64,000 bases of DNA from Haloplanus sp. CK5-1 (GCF_037201915.1 NZ_CP147505.1:3179852-3243851), one strand, 5' to 3'. Shown: positions 8,670 through 18,618, counted from the first letter of the stretch. The notes: a model not told the origin generated them from the letters alone. A program made the numbers and translations.

Positions 8670-9254
8670 CTAGTGCGCCCGCTCGATCACGCGCTTGGCC
8701 GCGATGGCCTTCTCCTTCCAGCCGTAGCCCGCCTCGTAGACGTGGCGTTTCTTCTCGACGAGGGCTTCCGGCGTGGCCTCCTCGAAGCCGCCACGCTCCC
8801 ACGCGCCGCTGTCGTGGAGCCACTCGACGACGTTCTCTTTCGTCTCCGCCCAGGAGAGGCCGACCATCTCGTACCACGCGATCATGGCGAAGACAGCGTT
8901 GTCGTGACAGCCGGGGACGCTCCCGCGTTCGTAGATAGTCTTGATCGGGTCGCGGGTCGGCACGGACACCGCCTCGCGGTACTCCTCGGCCGGCAGGAGG
9001 CGAAGGCGGTCGTTGGCGTCGTCGACGCGGCCGTCGCGCCGGAGGCGGTCGAGGGCCGCCTTCCGGAGGGCGTCCCACTCCTCGACGGCCTCGAGGAGGG
9101 CGTCGGCGTCGACGACACCACCCGAGAGCACCGCCACCACGTCGACGTACGCCGCCTCCACCTCGGCCCACGGCGTCCCCTCGAACCGGCAGTCGCCGTC
9201 GTGGAGGCTGTTGGTCGTCCGGCACTCCGGACACGAGTAGTCGAACGTCGGCAC
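8670..9254 (-). CDS. Conserved haloarchaeal protein with N-terminal zinc-ribbon-like knuckle
   Basis: 194 residues beginning MPTFDYSCPECRTTNSLHDGDCRF. The CxxC pair plus a later Cys resembles half of a zinc ribbon. The rest is helical and acidic, with a Trp-rich C-terminal block (WYEMVGLSW, WLHDSGAWERGGFEE) and a basic end (EKAIAAKRVIERAH). I do not recognise a characterised family. It is divergently adjacent to priL, with starts 96 bp apart, so the two may share a regulatory region; any link to replication is inference only. Confidence 0.7.
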   Translation of the reverse strand: MPTFDYSCPECRTTNSLHDGDCRFEGTPWAEVEAAYVDVVAVLSGGVVDADALLEAVEEWDALRKAALDRLRRDGRVDDANDRLRLLPAEEYREAVSVPTRDPIKTIYERGSVPGCHDNAVFAMIAWYEMVGLSWAETKENVVEWLHDSGAWERGGFEEATPEALVEKKRHVYEAGYGWKEKAIAAKRVIERAH

Positions 9255-9350
9255 GACCGGGTCCAGTGCGGGCGCGAACTTAGGTCGTGTGGTCCGGCCC
9301 GGTCGCCCACACCGTCGCGCTTATCCACCCCGCTACACAACCGTTCGGCG

Positions 9351-10448
9351 ATGCGTCCCGACCCGCTCTACGCCCGGTATCCCTTCTTCGACGCGGCACG
9401 GGAGGCGGTCCAAGCGGCGGACATCTCCCCGCCGCGACTGGTCACCGAGGGCGACCCGGCCGTCGACCGCGCACGCGAACGGGTCGAACGCGCGCTCATG
9501 TCGGGCACCGTCACCTCGGAGACGCCCGAGCGCTGGAGCGACCGGGACGAACTCCTCTCGTACCCCATCGCGCGCATCCTCGTCTCGCTGGTCGACGTGC
9601 GGGCGGCCGTCGAGAAGTACGCCGAGGCCGAGGCCGCGACCGCGTTCGAGCGCCTGACCGAGGACTTCGACGCCGACGACGGCGCCGCCCTCCGGAGCGT
9701 CTCGACGCCCCGGACCGACTTGCCGACCGTACTCGAGGAGTTCGGCCTCGACGACGACGTGACGCGCCTCGACGACGACCGACCGGGCGACCGCTTCCGG
9801 GTCGACGTGACCGCATATCTGCGGTTGGCCGACCCGGACTGGGGTGCGGACTGGCGGCTGGTCAACCGCGACCTCGCGGACGGCGAGGTGTCGCTCGACC
9901 GCTCGGAACTCCAGCGTCTCCTCCGGGAGGCGGTCCGCCGACGCGTCGCCGAGGGGCTCCCCTTCGAGGTCCGGGGCAGTACCGGTGGCGACGCCATCGC
10001 GTCGGCTCTCGACGACGACGTGACGGCGCTCCGCGAGCGACTCTCCGAGCGCGAGCGACTGCCGAGCGTCGAGGTCGTCGCGCCCGAACGGTTCCCGCCC
10101 TGTATGCGGGCGATCCTCGACGACGAGGGCGACGGCCTCCCGCCACACACCGCCTTCGCGGTGACGGCGTTTCTCGTCTCGCTCGGCCTCGACACCGACG
10201 CGATCGCCGAGAGGTGGCCCGCCCTCGACGACGGCACGCTCTCGTACCGGGTGACGGTCCTCGACGACGGCGGCGCGAGCCAGTACCCCGTCCCCTCGTG
10301 TGCGACCATGCAGGCCTTCGGTGACTGTGTCGACCCGGACGAACGGTGTGAGACCATCGACAACCCGCTGCGGTACTACGCGGGCGCGGTCGCCGATGCC
10401 GACGCCGATGCCGACGATGACCTCTCTCGGAGCGAAGCGAGCGACTGA
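9351..10448 (+). CDS. priL: DNA primase large subunit PriL
   Basis: 365 residues from ATG 9351. The C-terminal domain has the four cysteines that bind the 4Fe-4S cluster of archaeal and eukaryotic PriL: FPPCMRAIL, then PSCATMQAF, GDCVD and ERCETI, followed by NPLRYY. The N-terminal two thirds is helical and mediates contact with the catalytic subunit PriS and template. The protein ends in an Asp/Ala repeat tail (ADADADADDD) typical of haloarchaeal acidic extensions. Upstream in-frame sequence is low-complexity and overlaps the divergent gene, supporting this start. PriS is not in the window. Confidence 0.93.
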   Translation: MRPDPLYARYPFFDAAREAVQAADISPPRLVTEGDPAVDRARERVERALMSGTVTSETPERWSDRDELLSYPIARILVSLVDVRAAVEKYAEAEAATAFERLTEDFDADDGAALRSVSTPRTDLPTVLEEFGLDDDVTRLDDDRPGDRFRVDVTAYLRLADPDWGADWRLVNRDLADGEVSLDRSELQRLLREAVRRRVAEGLPFEVRGSTGGDAIASALDDDVTALRERLSERERLPSVEVVAPERFPPCMRAILDDEGDGLPPHTAFAVTAFLVSLGLDTDAIAERWPALDDGTLSYRVTVLDDGGASQYPVPSCATMQAFGDCVDPDERCETIDNPLRYYAGAVADADADADDDLSRSEASD

Positions 10449-10481
10449 CGACCGACGGCCGATCGAGACACGGGAGGGCGA

Positions 10482-10679
10482 CTAATCCGAGAGAACGAAC
10501 CCGACGCCGGCCATCACGAGGACGAACAGCGCGATGCTCCCGACGAGTGCGAGCCCGCCGGTCGAGCCCATGCCGCCGTCGTTGTAGACGGTCCCGACGC
10601 CGACGACGTAGGCGACGAAAACGCCCACTGCGGCGACTGAGATGGCTATTTTTCGGACCATCCCCTCTTCGAGTTCCAT
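10482..10679 (-). CDS. Small two-helix membrane protein
   Basis: 65 residues starting MELEEGMVRKIAISVAAVGV. Two membrane helices are joined by a glycine-rich loop (YNDGGMGSTGG). The start at 10679 is favoured because the helix follows directly and the upstream in-frame extension looks like random GC-rich translation. Small proteins of this type are widely conserved in haloarchaea but uncharacterised. It converges with priL across a 33-bp gap. Confidence 0.65.
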   Translation of the reverse strand: MELEEGMVRKIAISVAAVGVFVAYVVGVGTVYNDGGMGSTGGLALVGSIALFVLVMAGVGFVLSD

Positions 10680-10839
10680 GTTCGGGAATCCGCCGGCCAC
10701 GGCAAAAGGGCTTCGATGAAACTCCGCCCCCGATACCGCCGTCTCACCCGCCGAACCCCGTCGAGACGAGGGTTTAGGTGTGTCGAGCACCAAGCGAACG
10801 TGGACGCACACTCGGACCGCCGTGCCCGTCCGCCCACCC

Positions 10840-11535
10840 ATGACGCACCCAGAACACACACCCGCGTCACTGCCGGCGACCGCCTCGAAACGAACCTTCC
10901 CGCCCGCGGGTCGATCGGGCCGCGCCCGCCGCGCCCGCGTCGAACCGATGGTCGTCCGCCCGCTTCGCGACGGCCGGTACGCCGTCGAGACCGACGGCGA
11001 GGACGGCGGCTACGTCGTCGACCTCGACGGCGTCAGTTGCACCTGTCCCGACCACCGTCGACGCGGCGCCCGGTGTAAACACCTCCGTCGGGTGGCCCTC
11101 GAAGTGACCGAACGCCTCGTGCCACCACCCGAGGAGCGGACCGCCGTCTGTGCGGTCTGTGGCGGGCGGACGTTCGTCCCCCTCGCGTTTCGCGGGCCGG
11201 CACTCTGTGCCCACCACGACCACGACCTCGGAGCCCTCGTCGCCGACCGCGAGACCGGCGACCGCCTCGTCGTCGTCGGCGCGGCGGGTGACCGCGCCGA
11301 CCGCGCCGAGACCGACGACGGCCGACTCGTCGCCGACTACCCGTCGAACGCCGCGTACGGCGCACACGAACCCGTCTTTCGGGTCGTCTACCTCGACTCG
11401 CTGCGCCGGGACGCCCCGGTTCGGCAGTACGCCTTCCCGGCCTCGCGACTGCGGCCGCTCCGCTCCGGCGAGGGTGGGGGCGACGCCGATCCCTCGCCCG
11501 CCGCCGACGGGACGGCGCCGCCGACGACCGCCTAG
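10840..11535 (+). CDS. SWIM zinc-finger domain protein
   Basis: 231 residues from ATG 10840. A SWIM motif (CxC, eight residues, CxH) reads [15 protein letters not shown] at about residues 67-81; a second Cys cluster, CAVC then LCAHH, follows at about 104-127 and could bind another zinc. SWIM modules bind DNA or protein; in archaea they occur as stand-alone proteins whose partners are unknown. The gene ends in CTAG shared with the convergent Hjc gene. An earlier GTG at 10780 would add an Arg/Thr-rich, unstructured leader. Confidence 0.8.
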   Translation: MTHPEHTPASLPATASKRTFPPAGRSGRARRARVEPMVVRPLRDGRYAVETDGEDGGYVVDLDGVSCTCPDHRRRGARCKHLRRVALEVTERLVPPPEERTAVCAVCGGRTFVPLAFRGPALCAHHDHDLGALVADRETGDRLVVVGAAGDRADRAETDDGRLVADYPSNAAYGAHEPVFRVVYLDSLRRDAPVRQYAFPASRLRPLRSGEGGGDADPSPAADGTAPPTTA

Positions 11536-11954
11536 TGCTCGTCGAGGCTCGCCTGTGTCGAGTGGCCGACGAGTTCGTCGAAGTCCGTCCCCTCCGCCAG
11601 CGCCGTCTCCTTTTTCACCCGGTAGTTGCCCCCGTCGGTCGTGTAACAGTCGCCGGGGTGGAAGAAGTACCAGTCCTCGCGGTCGAAGCGGACGGCGATC
11701 CGGGCGTTCGCGCCGAAGTTGCGGGCGAAGTAGATCAGCGACTCGACCTCCTCGCCGGTGAGGTAGATCGGATCGCCGGCGCTGGATTTCGCCTCGATGG
11801 CGTAGAAGGTGTCGCCGTTCCCGGCGAGGACGTCGGGGAGGTCGCGGTCGGTCGCACTACCGCTCGCCGGCGCGCGCATGACGGCGAAGCCCGCGGCGTC
11901 GAGTTCGTTGACGAGTTCGCGCTCCCGGCGGTCCCCCTTGCGGTTCGCGGCCAT
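11532..11954 (-). CDS. hjc: Holliday junction resolvase Hjc
   Basis: 140 residues from ATG 11954. It shows the archaeal Hjc nuclease core: the conserved N-terminal [19 protein letters not shown] with the catalytic Glu, then LPDVLAG and AIEAKSS supplying the metal-binding D...ExK set. Hjc is a homodimeric PD-(D/E)XK enzyme that resolves four-way junctions during recombination. Its stop codon overlaps the stop of the SWIM gene on the other strand: the palindrome CTAG at 11532-11535 serves both, with no room for independent terminators. Confidence 0.93.
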   Translation of the reverse strand: MAANRKGDRRERELVNELDAAGFAVMRAPASGSATDRDLPDVLAGNGDTFYAIEAKSSAGDPIYLTGEEVESLIYFARNFGANARIAVRFDREDWYFFHPGDCYTTDGGNYRVKKETALAEGTDFDELVGHSTQASLDEH

Positions 11955-12060
11955 GCCACCGACTCGGCGGCGACGGCTCTTAAGTTGCCGGCCGTGGGGA
12001 GTCGGCCCGCCCCGACGCCCAACAAGTTTAACCGCCGAGCCTCGGACCCGACCCGTTGCC

Positions 12061-13605
12061 GTGTTCCCTGCATCGACGCGTCGACTCCGTGGTGGTGGCT
12101 TGGTCGTCGCGGCCGTCGGATTCCTGTTGACCAGATACACCGTTCTCGAATCGCTCCGTCCGGACGCGTCGCTGGTCGTGTTCGTCCTGAGCGATATGCC
12201 GGTTCTCGTCGCCGGACTCGGCCTCACCGCGTTCGGCGTCGGTCTCGCGATGAGTTCCCGCGACCCGGAGGAAACGCTCGTCGTCGCGACGTGGTGTCTG
12301 CTCGGCACCGCCGCGATGGGTGCGGTGGTCGGCCTGACGTACGCGACGGTGTGGCCGGTCGCGCTCTCGACGGCCGAATCGCGGCTGATCACAAACGCCC
12401 TCGTCGGCGGTGCGGTCGGTGGGACGTTCACCGGTATCCGGTCGGCCGGCACCCGACGGCATCGCCGGGACCTCTCCAGACAGACCAACCGCCTTACCGT
12501 TCTCAACCGCCTGCTTCGCCACGAGGTGTTGAACAAGGCGAACGTCATCGAGGGGTACGCGTCCATCGGGGCCGAGGCCGACGACGAGGGGACGTCGACC
12601 GACCGGTGGGACACCATCCGCCGACACGCCGACGCCATCGACGACACCATCGACGTGGTCGGCCTGCTGACCGAGTCGAGGGAGTCACACCCGGTCGAGC
12701 TCCGCCCGCACGTCGAGACCGCCGTCGACGCCGTCCGGACCGAGCACCCCTCTGCGGTCATCGACGTCGACGACCTCCCGGACGGGACGGTTCGGGGGAC
12801 CGACCACCTCCATCTTTTGTTCGAACACCTGATCGAGAACGCCGTCGTCCACAACGACCGGTCGACCCCGGAGGTTCGGGTGACCGCAGAGACGGACGGC
12901 CCGACCGACAGCGTCCGCGTTCGCATCTTCGACGACGGTCCGGGCCTCCCCGCCAAACAGCAACGCGTCGTCGTCGACCGGATGACCCCCGAACACGACG
13001 ACCCCAGTTCGGGGTTCGGTCTCACGCTCGTCCGACTCGTGCTCGACGACATCGAGGCGGATATCGACGTCGAGACGCCAGTCGCCGACGGCCGCGGGAC
13101 CGAACTGACCCTCGAGTTCCGCGATCCGGCGGCCTCCGACGGCCGGCTCGGCGTCGCACCGGCCCACCTCAAACGCGGCGCCGCCGCCGGTCTGATCGCG
13201 GGTGTCGCCATGGGGCTCCCGACGCAGTTCGTCACCGGGAGGATGGACGTCATCGGGGCGCTGTACGGCGTCGACAACGTCCCAGTCGGCTGGATCACCC
13301 ACCAGTATCACAGCGTCTTCTTCGCGCTGTTGTTCGTCGTCGCGACCGTGACGTGGCTGCGTGACGACGACTGGTGGACGACGACGCTTCTCGGGGGTGG
13401 GTACGGCGTCTTCCTCTGGTTCGTCGCCGCCGGCGTCGTGATGCCCCTGTGGCTCCGGGCGGTCGGCGTTCCGGCACCGGTCCCGAACCTGAACGTTCCC
13501 TCCCTCGCCACACATGTCCTCTGGGGAGTCGTCCTCGGCGGCGTCTACGGGTGGCTCCGCCGGCGGTGGCGACGGCGGGTGCGCGACGGCGGCGTGGCCG
13601 CGTGA
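12061..13605 (+). CDS. Histidine kinase with N-terminal and C-terminal membrane domains
   Basis: 514 residues from GTG 12061. Four hydrophobic segments occupy about 1-125, then a HisKA helix [17 protein letters not shown] with H154 as phospho-acceptor. The ATPase domain has N-box [12 protein letters not shown]1 DDGPGLP and G2 GFGLTLVRL, ending near residue 365. A second membrane domain then follows (about 375-505) with Gly-rich helices such as [17 protein letters not shown] and a conserved [12 protein letters not shown]. Kinase cores followed by a transmembrane domain are unusual; the tail resembles stand-alone small membrane proteins of the DUF6789/YagU sort, so this may be a fusion. No response regulator is adjacent. 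Confidence 0.88.
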   Translation: MFPASTRRLRGGGLVVAAVGFLLTRYTVLESLRPDASLVVFVLSDMPVLVAGLGLTAFGVGLAMSSRDPEETLVVATWCLLGTAAMGAVVGLTYATVWPVALSTAESRLITNALVGGAVGGTFTGIRSAGTRRHRRDLSRQTNRLTVLNRLLRHEVLNKANVIEGYASIGAEADDEGTSTDRWDTIRRHADAIDDTIDVVGLLTESRESHPVELRPHVETAVDAVRTEHPSAVIDVDDLPDGTVRGTDHLHLLFEHLIENAVVHNDRSTPEVRVTAETDGPTDSVRVRIFDDGPGLPAKQQRVVVDRMTPEHDDPSSGFGLTLVRLVLDDIEADIDVETPVADGRGTELTLEFRDPAASDGRLGVAPAHLKRGAAAGLIAGVAMGLPTQFVTGRMDVIGALYGVDNVPVGWITHQYHSVFFALLFVVATVTWLRDDDWWTTTLLGGGYGVFLWFVAAGVVMPLWLRAVGVPAPVPNLNVPSLATHVLWGVVLGGVYGWLRRRWRRRVRDGGVAA

Positions 13606-13615
13606 GCGACGCCCG

Positions 13616-14893
13616 TCAGGTCCCGTGGTCCCACGAGTCCATGTACTCGCGTTGCTCGTCGCTCAGGCCGTCGATGGCGATGCCCTCGGCGTCGAGTTTT
13701 ACCTCCGCCACCTCGCGGTCCAGTCGGTCCGGCACGTCGTGGACGCCGGCGTCGTAGGCGTCGGGGTTGGCGGCGAGTTCGCGGACACAGACCGCCTGAA
13801 CGCCGAAGCTCTGGTCCATCACCTCGACGGGGTGGCCCATCGACAGCGGGCCAGCGAGGTTGACCAGTCGCCCCTCCGCGAGCACGTTCACGCGGCGACC
13901 GTCCGGGAGTTCGTACTCCTCGACGCCGTCCCGGACCTCGCGGCGGGAGACGGCCATCCCCTCGAGTTGGTCGAGGTTGATCTCCACGTCGAAGTGGCCG
14001 GCGTTCGCCAAGAGGACGCCGTCGTCCATCCGCTCGAAGTCCTCGCGGGTGATCACGTCTCGGTTGCCCGTCGTCGTCACGAACACGTCGCCCTCGCTCG
14101 CGGCGTCGACCATGGGCATCACGTCGTGACCCTCCATGTGGGCCTCGAGCGCCCGCCTGGGGTCGACCTCCGTGACGATCACGTCGGCGTTCATGCCCGC
14201 GGCCTTCTTCGCGACGCCGCGGCCACAGTAGCCGTAGCCCGCGACGACGACCGTCTTGCCCGCGATGGCGAGGTTGGTCGTCATCGCGATGTTGGTGAGT
14301 GCGGACTCGCCGGTGCCGTGGACGTTGTCGAACAGCGTCTTCATCGGCGTGTCGTTGACGGCGAACATCGGGTACTCCAGCGCGCCGTCGTCGGCCATCG
14401 ACCGCAGGCGGTGGACGCCCGTCGTCGTCTCCTCACAGCCACCCTTGAGTTGGGGGATCAGGTCGGGGTGTTCGTCGTGGATGTGGGTCACCATGTCCGC
14501 CCCGTCGTCGACGGTGATGGTGGGGTCGACGCCGACGACTGCCTCGATGGCGTCGTAGTACTCGTCGGTGTCGACGCCGTGGGCGGCGTAGGAGGTGACG
14601 CCGTCGACGGCGTGGAGCGCCGCGCTCACGTCGTCCTGCGTCGAGAGGGGGTTACAGCCGGTGATAGCGACGTCCGCGCCGCCGACAGCGAGGAGTTCGA
14701 CCAGGACGGCGGTTTTGGCCTCGACGTGCATCGCCATCGCGATCCGCTCGCCGGCCAGCGGTTCGTCGGCCGCGAAGTCCTCCCGGAGTTCGGCGAGGAT
14801 GGGCATGTGGGCCTCCGCCCAGTCCATCTTCCGACGTCCCTCGGCGCGTGCGGCCGCGGGGTCGTCGAGACGCTCGTCTATCGTGCGTGTCAT
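13616..14893 (-). CDS. ahcY: Adenosylhomocysteinase
   Basis: 425 residues. SAH hydrolase hallmarks include MHVEAKTAVLVELL near residue 54, GCNPLSTQDDVSAAL, the NAD-binding loop AGYGYCGRGVAKKA and the C-terminal LSMGHPVEVMDQSF. It reversibly splits S-adenosylhomocysteine to adenosine and homocysteine, relieving product inhibition of methyltransferases. The neighbouring amidohydrolase in the same orientation can deaminate related nucleosides, so the two form a SAM-byproduct recycling pair. Length is typical of the archaeal form. Confidence 0.96.
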   Translation of the reverse strand: MTRTIDERLDDPAAARAEGRRKMDWAEAHMPILAELREDFAADEPLAGERIAMAMHVEAKTAVLVELLAVGGADVAITGCNPLSTQDDVSAALHAVDGVTSYAAHGVDTDEYYDAIEAVVGVDPTITVDDGADMVTHIHDEHPDLIPQLKGGCEETTTGVHRLRSMADDGALEYPMFAVNDTPMKTLFDNVHGTGESALTNIAMTTNLAIAGKTVVVAGYGYCGRGVAKKAAGMNADVIVTEVDPRRALEAHMEGHDVMPMVDAASEGDVFVTTTGNRDVITREDFERMDDGVLLANAGHFDVEINLDQLEGMAVSRREVRDGVEEYELPDGRRVNVLAEGRLVNLAGPLSMGHPVEVMDQSFGVQAVCVRELAANPDAYDAGVHDVPDRLDREVAEVKLDAEGIAIDGLSDEQREYMDSWDHGT

Positions 14894-15015
14894 ACCCCCC
14901 GTAGCGGGAGGCGGGGCAAAACGCTACCGTCTCGAACGCCCGAGCGCGCCCGCCGCGTCAGGGGTGGGCGCGCTCGACGGGTTCGAGACCGCTGGTCGGT
15001 TCCGGACCACCCGTC

Positions 15016-16308
15016 TCAGACGTCCGCCCGCGCCAGCAACCCGTCGGCACGCTCCTCGGCCCGCGCCAACACTCGATCCTCGTCCAGCGTCAGCACCTCG
15101 CGGTCCCGCATGAGCACGTCGCCGTCACAGACGGTGTGTCGCACGTCGGATCCGCGGGCGGCGTAGGCGAGGTGGCTCACGGGGTCGTGATCGGGGGTCA
15201 GGTGTGGTGCGTCCAAGTCGACGACCGCGAGGTCCGCGGCCGCGCCGGGTTCGATCCGTCCGGCGTCGATCCCCAACACGTCGGCACCGCCGGCGGTCGC
15301 CATCCGGACCGCGTCGGGGGCTGCGACCGCACTCGCGTCGCCCGCGGCGAGTTTCCCGAGCATGGCCGCGTCCCGCATCTCGTCGAAGGGGTCGAGGTCG
15401 TTGTTCGAGGCCGCGCCGTCGGTGCCCAAGCCGACCGTAACGCCGGCGTCGAGCAGGCGCTGGATCGGGGCCATCCCCGACGCGAGTTTCATGTTCGAGG
15501 CCGGACAGTGGACGACGCCCGTGCCCGTCTCGGCGAGGAGGTCGATCTCCGCCTCGTCGAGGTGGACGCCGTGAGCGAGGAAATCCGCCTCGTCACAGAG
15601 ACCCAACTCGCGTGCCCACTCCAGCGGGCGCTTCCCCCACTCCTCGACGACCGGGTCGACCTCGTCGACCGTCTCGTTGGCGTGGTAGTGGACGGGGACG
15701 CCGGCGTCGCTCGCCCGCTCCGCCGCCAGCTCCAGCAGGTCGGGCGTGACGGTGGTGAGGCTGTGGGGCATCACCGCCGTCGAGACCCGACCGTCCGCGC
15801 TCCCGTCGAGTTCGCGGGCCATCGCGACGCTCTCCTCGATGTCCGCGCGGGCCGCCTCGTCGTCCTTGCCCGCCGAGATGGCGCCGTGGCCGAGGACGGC
15901 ACGGATCCCCGCCCGTTCGACCACCTCGGCGGTGCGGTCGATCTCGAAGTACATGTCCGCGAAGGCGGTCGTCCCCGACCTGATCATCTCGAGGACGCCG
16001 AGCGCAGCGCCGGCCTCGATGTCCGCCGGTTCGAGCGCCGCCTCGACGGGCCAGATGTCCTCCCGGAGCCACCGATCGAGGGGTTTGTCGTCGGCGTGGC
16101 CCCGCAGGAGCGTCATCGCGACGTGGGTGTGGGCGTTCACCAGCCCCGGCATCACCAGGCTCCCCTCGGCGTCGAGGTCGTCGTCGCCGCCGAGGTCCGG
16201 ACCGATCTCGACGATTTCGCCCGCGTCGCGGTCCACCAGTACGTCCGCGTCGACGACGGTCATGTCCGGGCGCAGGACGCGACCGTCGCGGATCGAGAGC
16301 GTCGCCAT
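15016..16308 (-). CDS. 5'-deoxyadenosine/MTA/SAH deaminase-type amidohydrolase
   Basis: 430 residues from ATG 16308. Amidohydrolase metal ligands are visible as HTHVAM near residue 58, HYHANE, the H of FLAHGVHLDE, and LGTDGAASNNDLD. The family (MtaD/DadD, COG0402) deaminates 5'-deoxyadenosine, methylthioadenosine or S-adenosylhomocysteine to the inosine forms; in archaea lacking the bacterial salvage enzymes, DadD feeds SAM by-products back to purines and methionine. Placement upstream of ahcY on the same strand, with a gap of about 120 bp, supports a SAM-byproduct role. Exact substrate preference cannot be read from sequence. Confidence 0.85.
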   Translation of the reverse strand: MATLSIRDGRVLRPDMTVVDADVLVDRDAGEIVEIGPDLGGDDDLDAEGSLVMPGLVNAHTHVAMTLLRGHADDKPLDRWLREDIWPVEAALEPADIEAGAALGVLEMIRSGTTAFADMYFEIDRTAEVVERAGIRAVLGHGAISAGKDDEAARADIEESVAMARELDGSADGRVSTAVMPHSLTTVTPDLLELAAERASDAGVPVHYHANETVDEVDPVVEEWGKRPLEWARELGLCDEADFLAHGVHLDEAEIDLLAETGTGVVHCPASNMKLASGMAPIQRLLDAGVTVGLGTDGAASNNDLDPFDEMRDAAMLGKLAAGDASAVAAPDAVRMATAGGADVLGIDAGRIEPGAAADLAVVDLDAPHLTPDHDPVSHLAYAARGSDVRHTVCDGDVLMRDREVLTLDEDRVLARAEERADGLLARADV

Positions 16309-16390
16309 GTCTCCCACTCGCTCCCCGACACGTTAAGCGCCGGGGATCGGCGGAAAGACATTTGCCGATCGCCCCGGAAGCGTGTCGGGA

Positions 16391-17053
16391 ATGCCCTCCC
16401 CGACGCGCAGACGTGCCCTCCACGGCGTAGCGGCGGCCCTCGTGGGCGGCGCGCTCGCCGGCTGTTCCGGCGAGTCGTCGTCGACGTCGACTCACCCGGC
16501 CAACGCCACGGCCACCGGCAACGTCGCCTTCGATCCCGAGTCGTACAGCCTCCGCAACGCCGGTCACGGGCCGATCCTCTGGTCCGACGAGCGGCCGACG
16601 ACCGAGCCTGGGACGGACGACGGCGAGGGACAGAGACGCCCCTGGGATCACCACCTGTTCGTCGCCGACGCCGACGACGCGGCCGCCGTCTCCGTCGCCG
16701 ACGTTGAGGGGGCCGACGGGGCCCGCGAGTTCCTCGACTCGACCGACTACGACGCCGCGACGGTGTACGTCGAACGGGTCGGCATCGGCGAGTGTTACGC
16801 ACAGGACCTCTGTCGCGTCCGCTGGTCGGCGACGGGGGTAGACACCGACTACGCCCGCTACTACCGCGACGCCGACGTGGCCTGCGAGACGGACGCACGA
16901 GACGTCTTGGTGACGCTGATCCGCATCCCCGAAGCCTTCGACCCGAGCGACGTGAACAGCTACGGATCGAGTCGCGGCTCGGGCACCTGTGAGCGGAGCA
17001 ACGAACACTTCCGACGCCGGCGAAACGAGACCGCCGACGGTGACTCTCGATGA
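16391..17053 (+). CDS. Secreted lipoprotein of unknown function
   Basis: About 220 residues. The N-terminus PTRRRALHGVAAALVGGALAGC is a Tat-like twin-arginine signal ending in a lipobox, with lipid attachment expected at the first Cys, followed by a Ser/Thr-rich linker (SGESSSTSTHP). The globular part holds cysteines in GIGECYAQDLCRVRW that could form a disulfide. No family is recognised. It overlaps the next lipoprotein gene by four bases (ATGA), so both are co-translated and may work together at the cell surface. Confidence 0.8.
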   Translation: MPSPTRRRALHGVAAALVGGALAGCSGESSSTSTHPANATATGNVAFDPESYSLRNAGHGPILWSDERPTTEPGTDDGEGQRRPWDHHLFVADADDAAAVSVADVEGADGAREFLDSTDYDAATVYVERVGIGECYAQDLCRVRWSATGVDTDYARYYRDADVACETDARDVLVTLIRIPEAFDPSDVNSYGSSRGSGTCERSNEHFRRRRNETADGDSR

Positions 17054-18369
17054 CCCGTCTCACTCGCCGCGGTGCGCTCGCCGCTCTCGCCACTCTCGCC
17101 GGCTGTGGGGGCGCGAACCCGCTGTCGTCGTCGGACACGACCGAACTCGACGCCGCGGCGCTCCGCGCCGCCGTGGCCGACTCGCCACCCTCGGTCCCCG
17201 ACCGGCTTCCCGTGGGCGTCGGCTCCGAACACCTCCAAGCGAGCGAGCGGCGTGCTCGGACGCTTCTCGACGCCGTGCCGGCCGACCTCGGTCCCGACGA
17301 GATTCCCAACGGGGCGATCCGAGAGGAGGTCCGGCGCGTCCGCGAGGGGGCGGCCGAGCGTGTCGTACGGGCGACCGAGGCGGCGTCGCCGTTCGAGCGG
17401 CTGTCGGCGCTCGCCGGCGCTCGGGCCGACGCCCGGTTCGCCGCCGCCGCGTGGCGCGCCATCGACGCGGGGCTGACACACGAGGACGTCGCCGACGAGG
17501 CGACGGCCGTCCGCGAGGACCGGCGGGCGCTGTGGGAGCGGTGGTCGTACGTCGGCGGCGACCCAGTCGACGCGGCGCTGGTTCACGCCGCCATCGAGGA
17601 CCGCCTCGACACCGCCGACCGCATCGCCAACCTCGGGCGGTCGCGCCACTATCGCGCCGGCAATCCACTCGCCGTCGGTGAAGCCGCCGAGGACCTCGAA
17701 GACGCCCGCGTCGCCGTCGACGACGCCGCCCACATCTACGACCGACAGACGACCGCGGTCGACGATCCGACCGACCTCCGGCCGCGACTGCTAGCCGCCG
17801 CCGAGTCGCTCCGCGAGGCGTTCGACGCCGAGCGCTCGGCTCTCGACCTCGTGGAGCCGGACGCGGACGCCCCCCGACCGTGGGAACCCGAGGGGGTCGA
17901 CCTCTCGAGAACGCCGGTCGGAGGGGCGCTGGAGGGACTCTACCGGTCGATCCGTCCCGGGGCGCCACGGGATCCACCCGACGGGCAAACCGTCGCTCGG
18001 TCGCTGTTGCACCGCCACGAGTCGTTCGCCTCGCTGTGGGCGTTCGAGTCGCTCCGCGCCCGGGTAGCCGACGACAGTGGCGAGGCGTTCGCCGTCGACT
18101 CCGCGGACGACGTGGCGACGATCCGGGCCGACGCGGTCGCGGCGCTCCGCGCGGCCGACGCGGAACCGCGGGTGCCCGCGCTGACGCGGGCGGCGCTCGT
18201 CGACCTGACGCGGCAGGTTGCGTGGGTCGACGGCGACATCGCCGACCGCGACCGTGACGTCCCGGTTCGGGCCCTCCACCACGAGGTGTCGACCTACCTC
18301 GTCGTCGGCGCTCGGGCCCGAGAGGTTCCGCGGGCGAGCGAACGGGTCGCCGAGGCGTTGCGGTCGTAA
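17050..18369 (+). CDS. Secreted lipoprotein, helical, unknown function
   Basis: 439 residues starting MTRLTRRGALAALATLAGC, a short Tat-type signal with lipobox LAGC at about 16-19. The mature part is almost entirely alpha-helical and rich in Ala, Arg and Asp, with repeated LLDAVPADLG / LLAAAESLREAF type helices and no enzyme motif I recognise. It starts inside the stop codon of the upstream lipoprotein gene. Such helical lipoproteins are common in haloarchaea; a structural or binding role on the outer face of the membrane is the safest inference. Confidence 0.8.
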   Translation: MTRLTRRGALAALATLAGCGGANPLSSSDTTELDAAALRAAVADSPPSVPDRLPVGVGSEHLQASERRARTLLDAVPADLGPDEIPNGAIREEVRRVREGAAERVVRATEAASPFERLSALAGARADARFAAAAWRAIDAGLTHEDVADEATAVREDRRALWERWSYVGGDPVDAALVHAAIEDRLDTADRIANLGRSRHYRAGNPLAVGEAAEDLEDARVAVDDAAHIYDRQTTAVDDPTDLRPRLLAAAESLREAFDAERSALDLVEPDADAPRPWEPEGVDLSRTPVGGALEGLYRSIRPGAPRDPPDGQTVARSLLHRHESFASLWAFESLRARVADDSGEAFAVDSADDVATIRADAVAALRAADAEPRVPALTRAALVDLTRQVAWVDGDIADRDRDVPVRALHHEVSTYLVVGARAREVPRASERVAEALRS

Positions 18370-18391
18370 GGGGATTCGGTCGATTCGAGGG

Positions 18392-18569
18392 CTCGCGGGC
18401 CGCGGACCCGTTCGATTCGAGGTCACAGTTCCCTGCGGTCGCGCTCTCCCGCCCCTGCTCCGCGGTTCGTCCCTCACCGCTCCGCGTCGAGGGCTCGGTC
18501 CCTGCGCCCTCGCCGTTCTCGCGGGCCGCCGGCCCGCTCGATCCGAGGTCGCGGTTCCTTGCGGTCACG
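18392..18569 (+). repeat. Imperfect direct repeat upstream of hisG
   Basis: Two 52-bp segments, 18392-18443 and 18518-18569, match at most positions. Both begin CTCGCGGGCCGC and end with a GCGGTC block. They fill most of the 249-bp gap between the lipoprotein operon and hisG, and no gene is visible there. The repeat could be a duplicated regulatory or terminator region or just decayed sequence. Confidence 0.6.
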
Positions 18570-18618
18570 CGACCTCGCCCCCGAAAAACAGTTCCCCCCT
18601 GCCCTCGACAGTCCGACA

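Noticed and set aside
11954..13298. N-terminal extension of the Hjc frame
   Set aside because: The frame stays open far upstream but is antisense to the histidine kinase and Ser/Arg-rich; Hjc begins at 11954.
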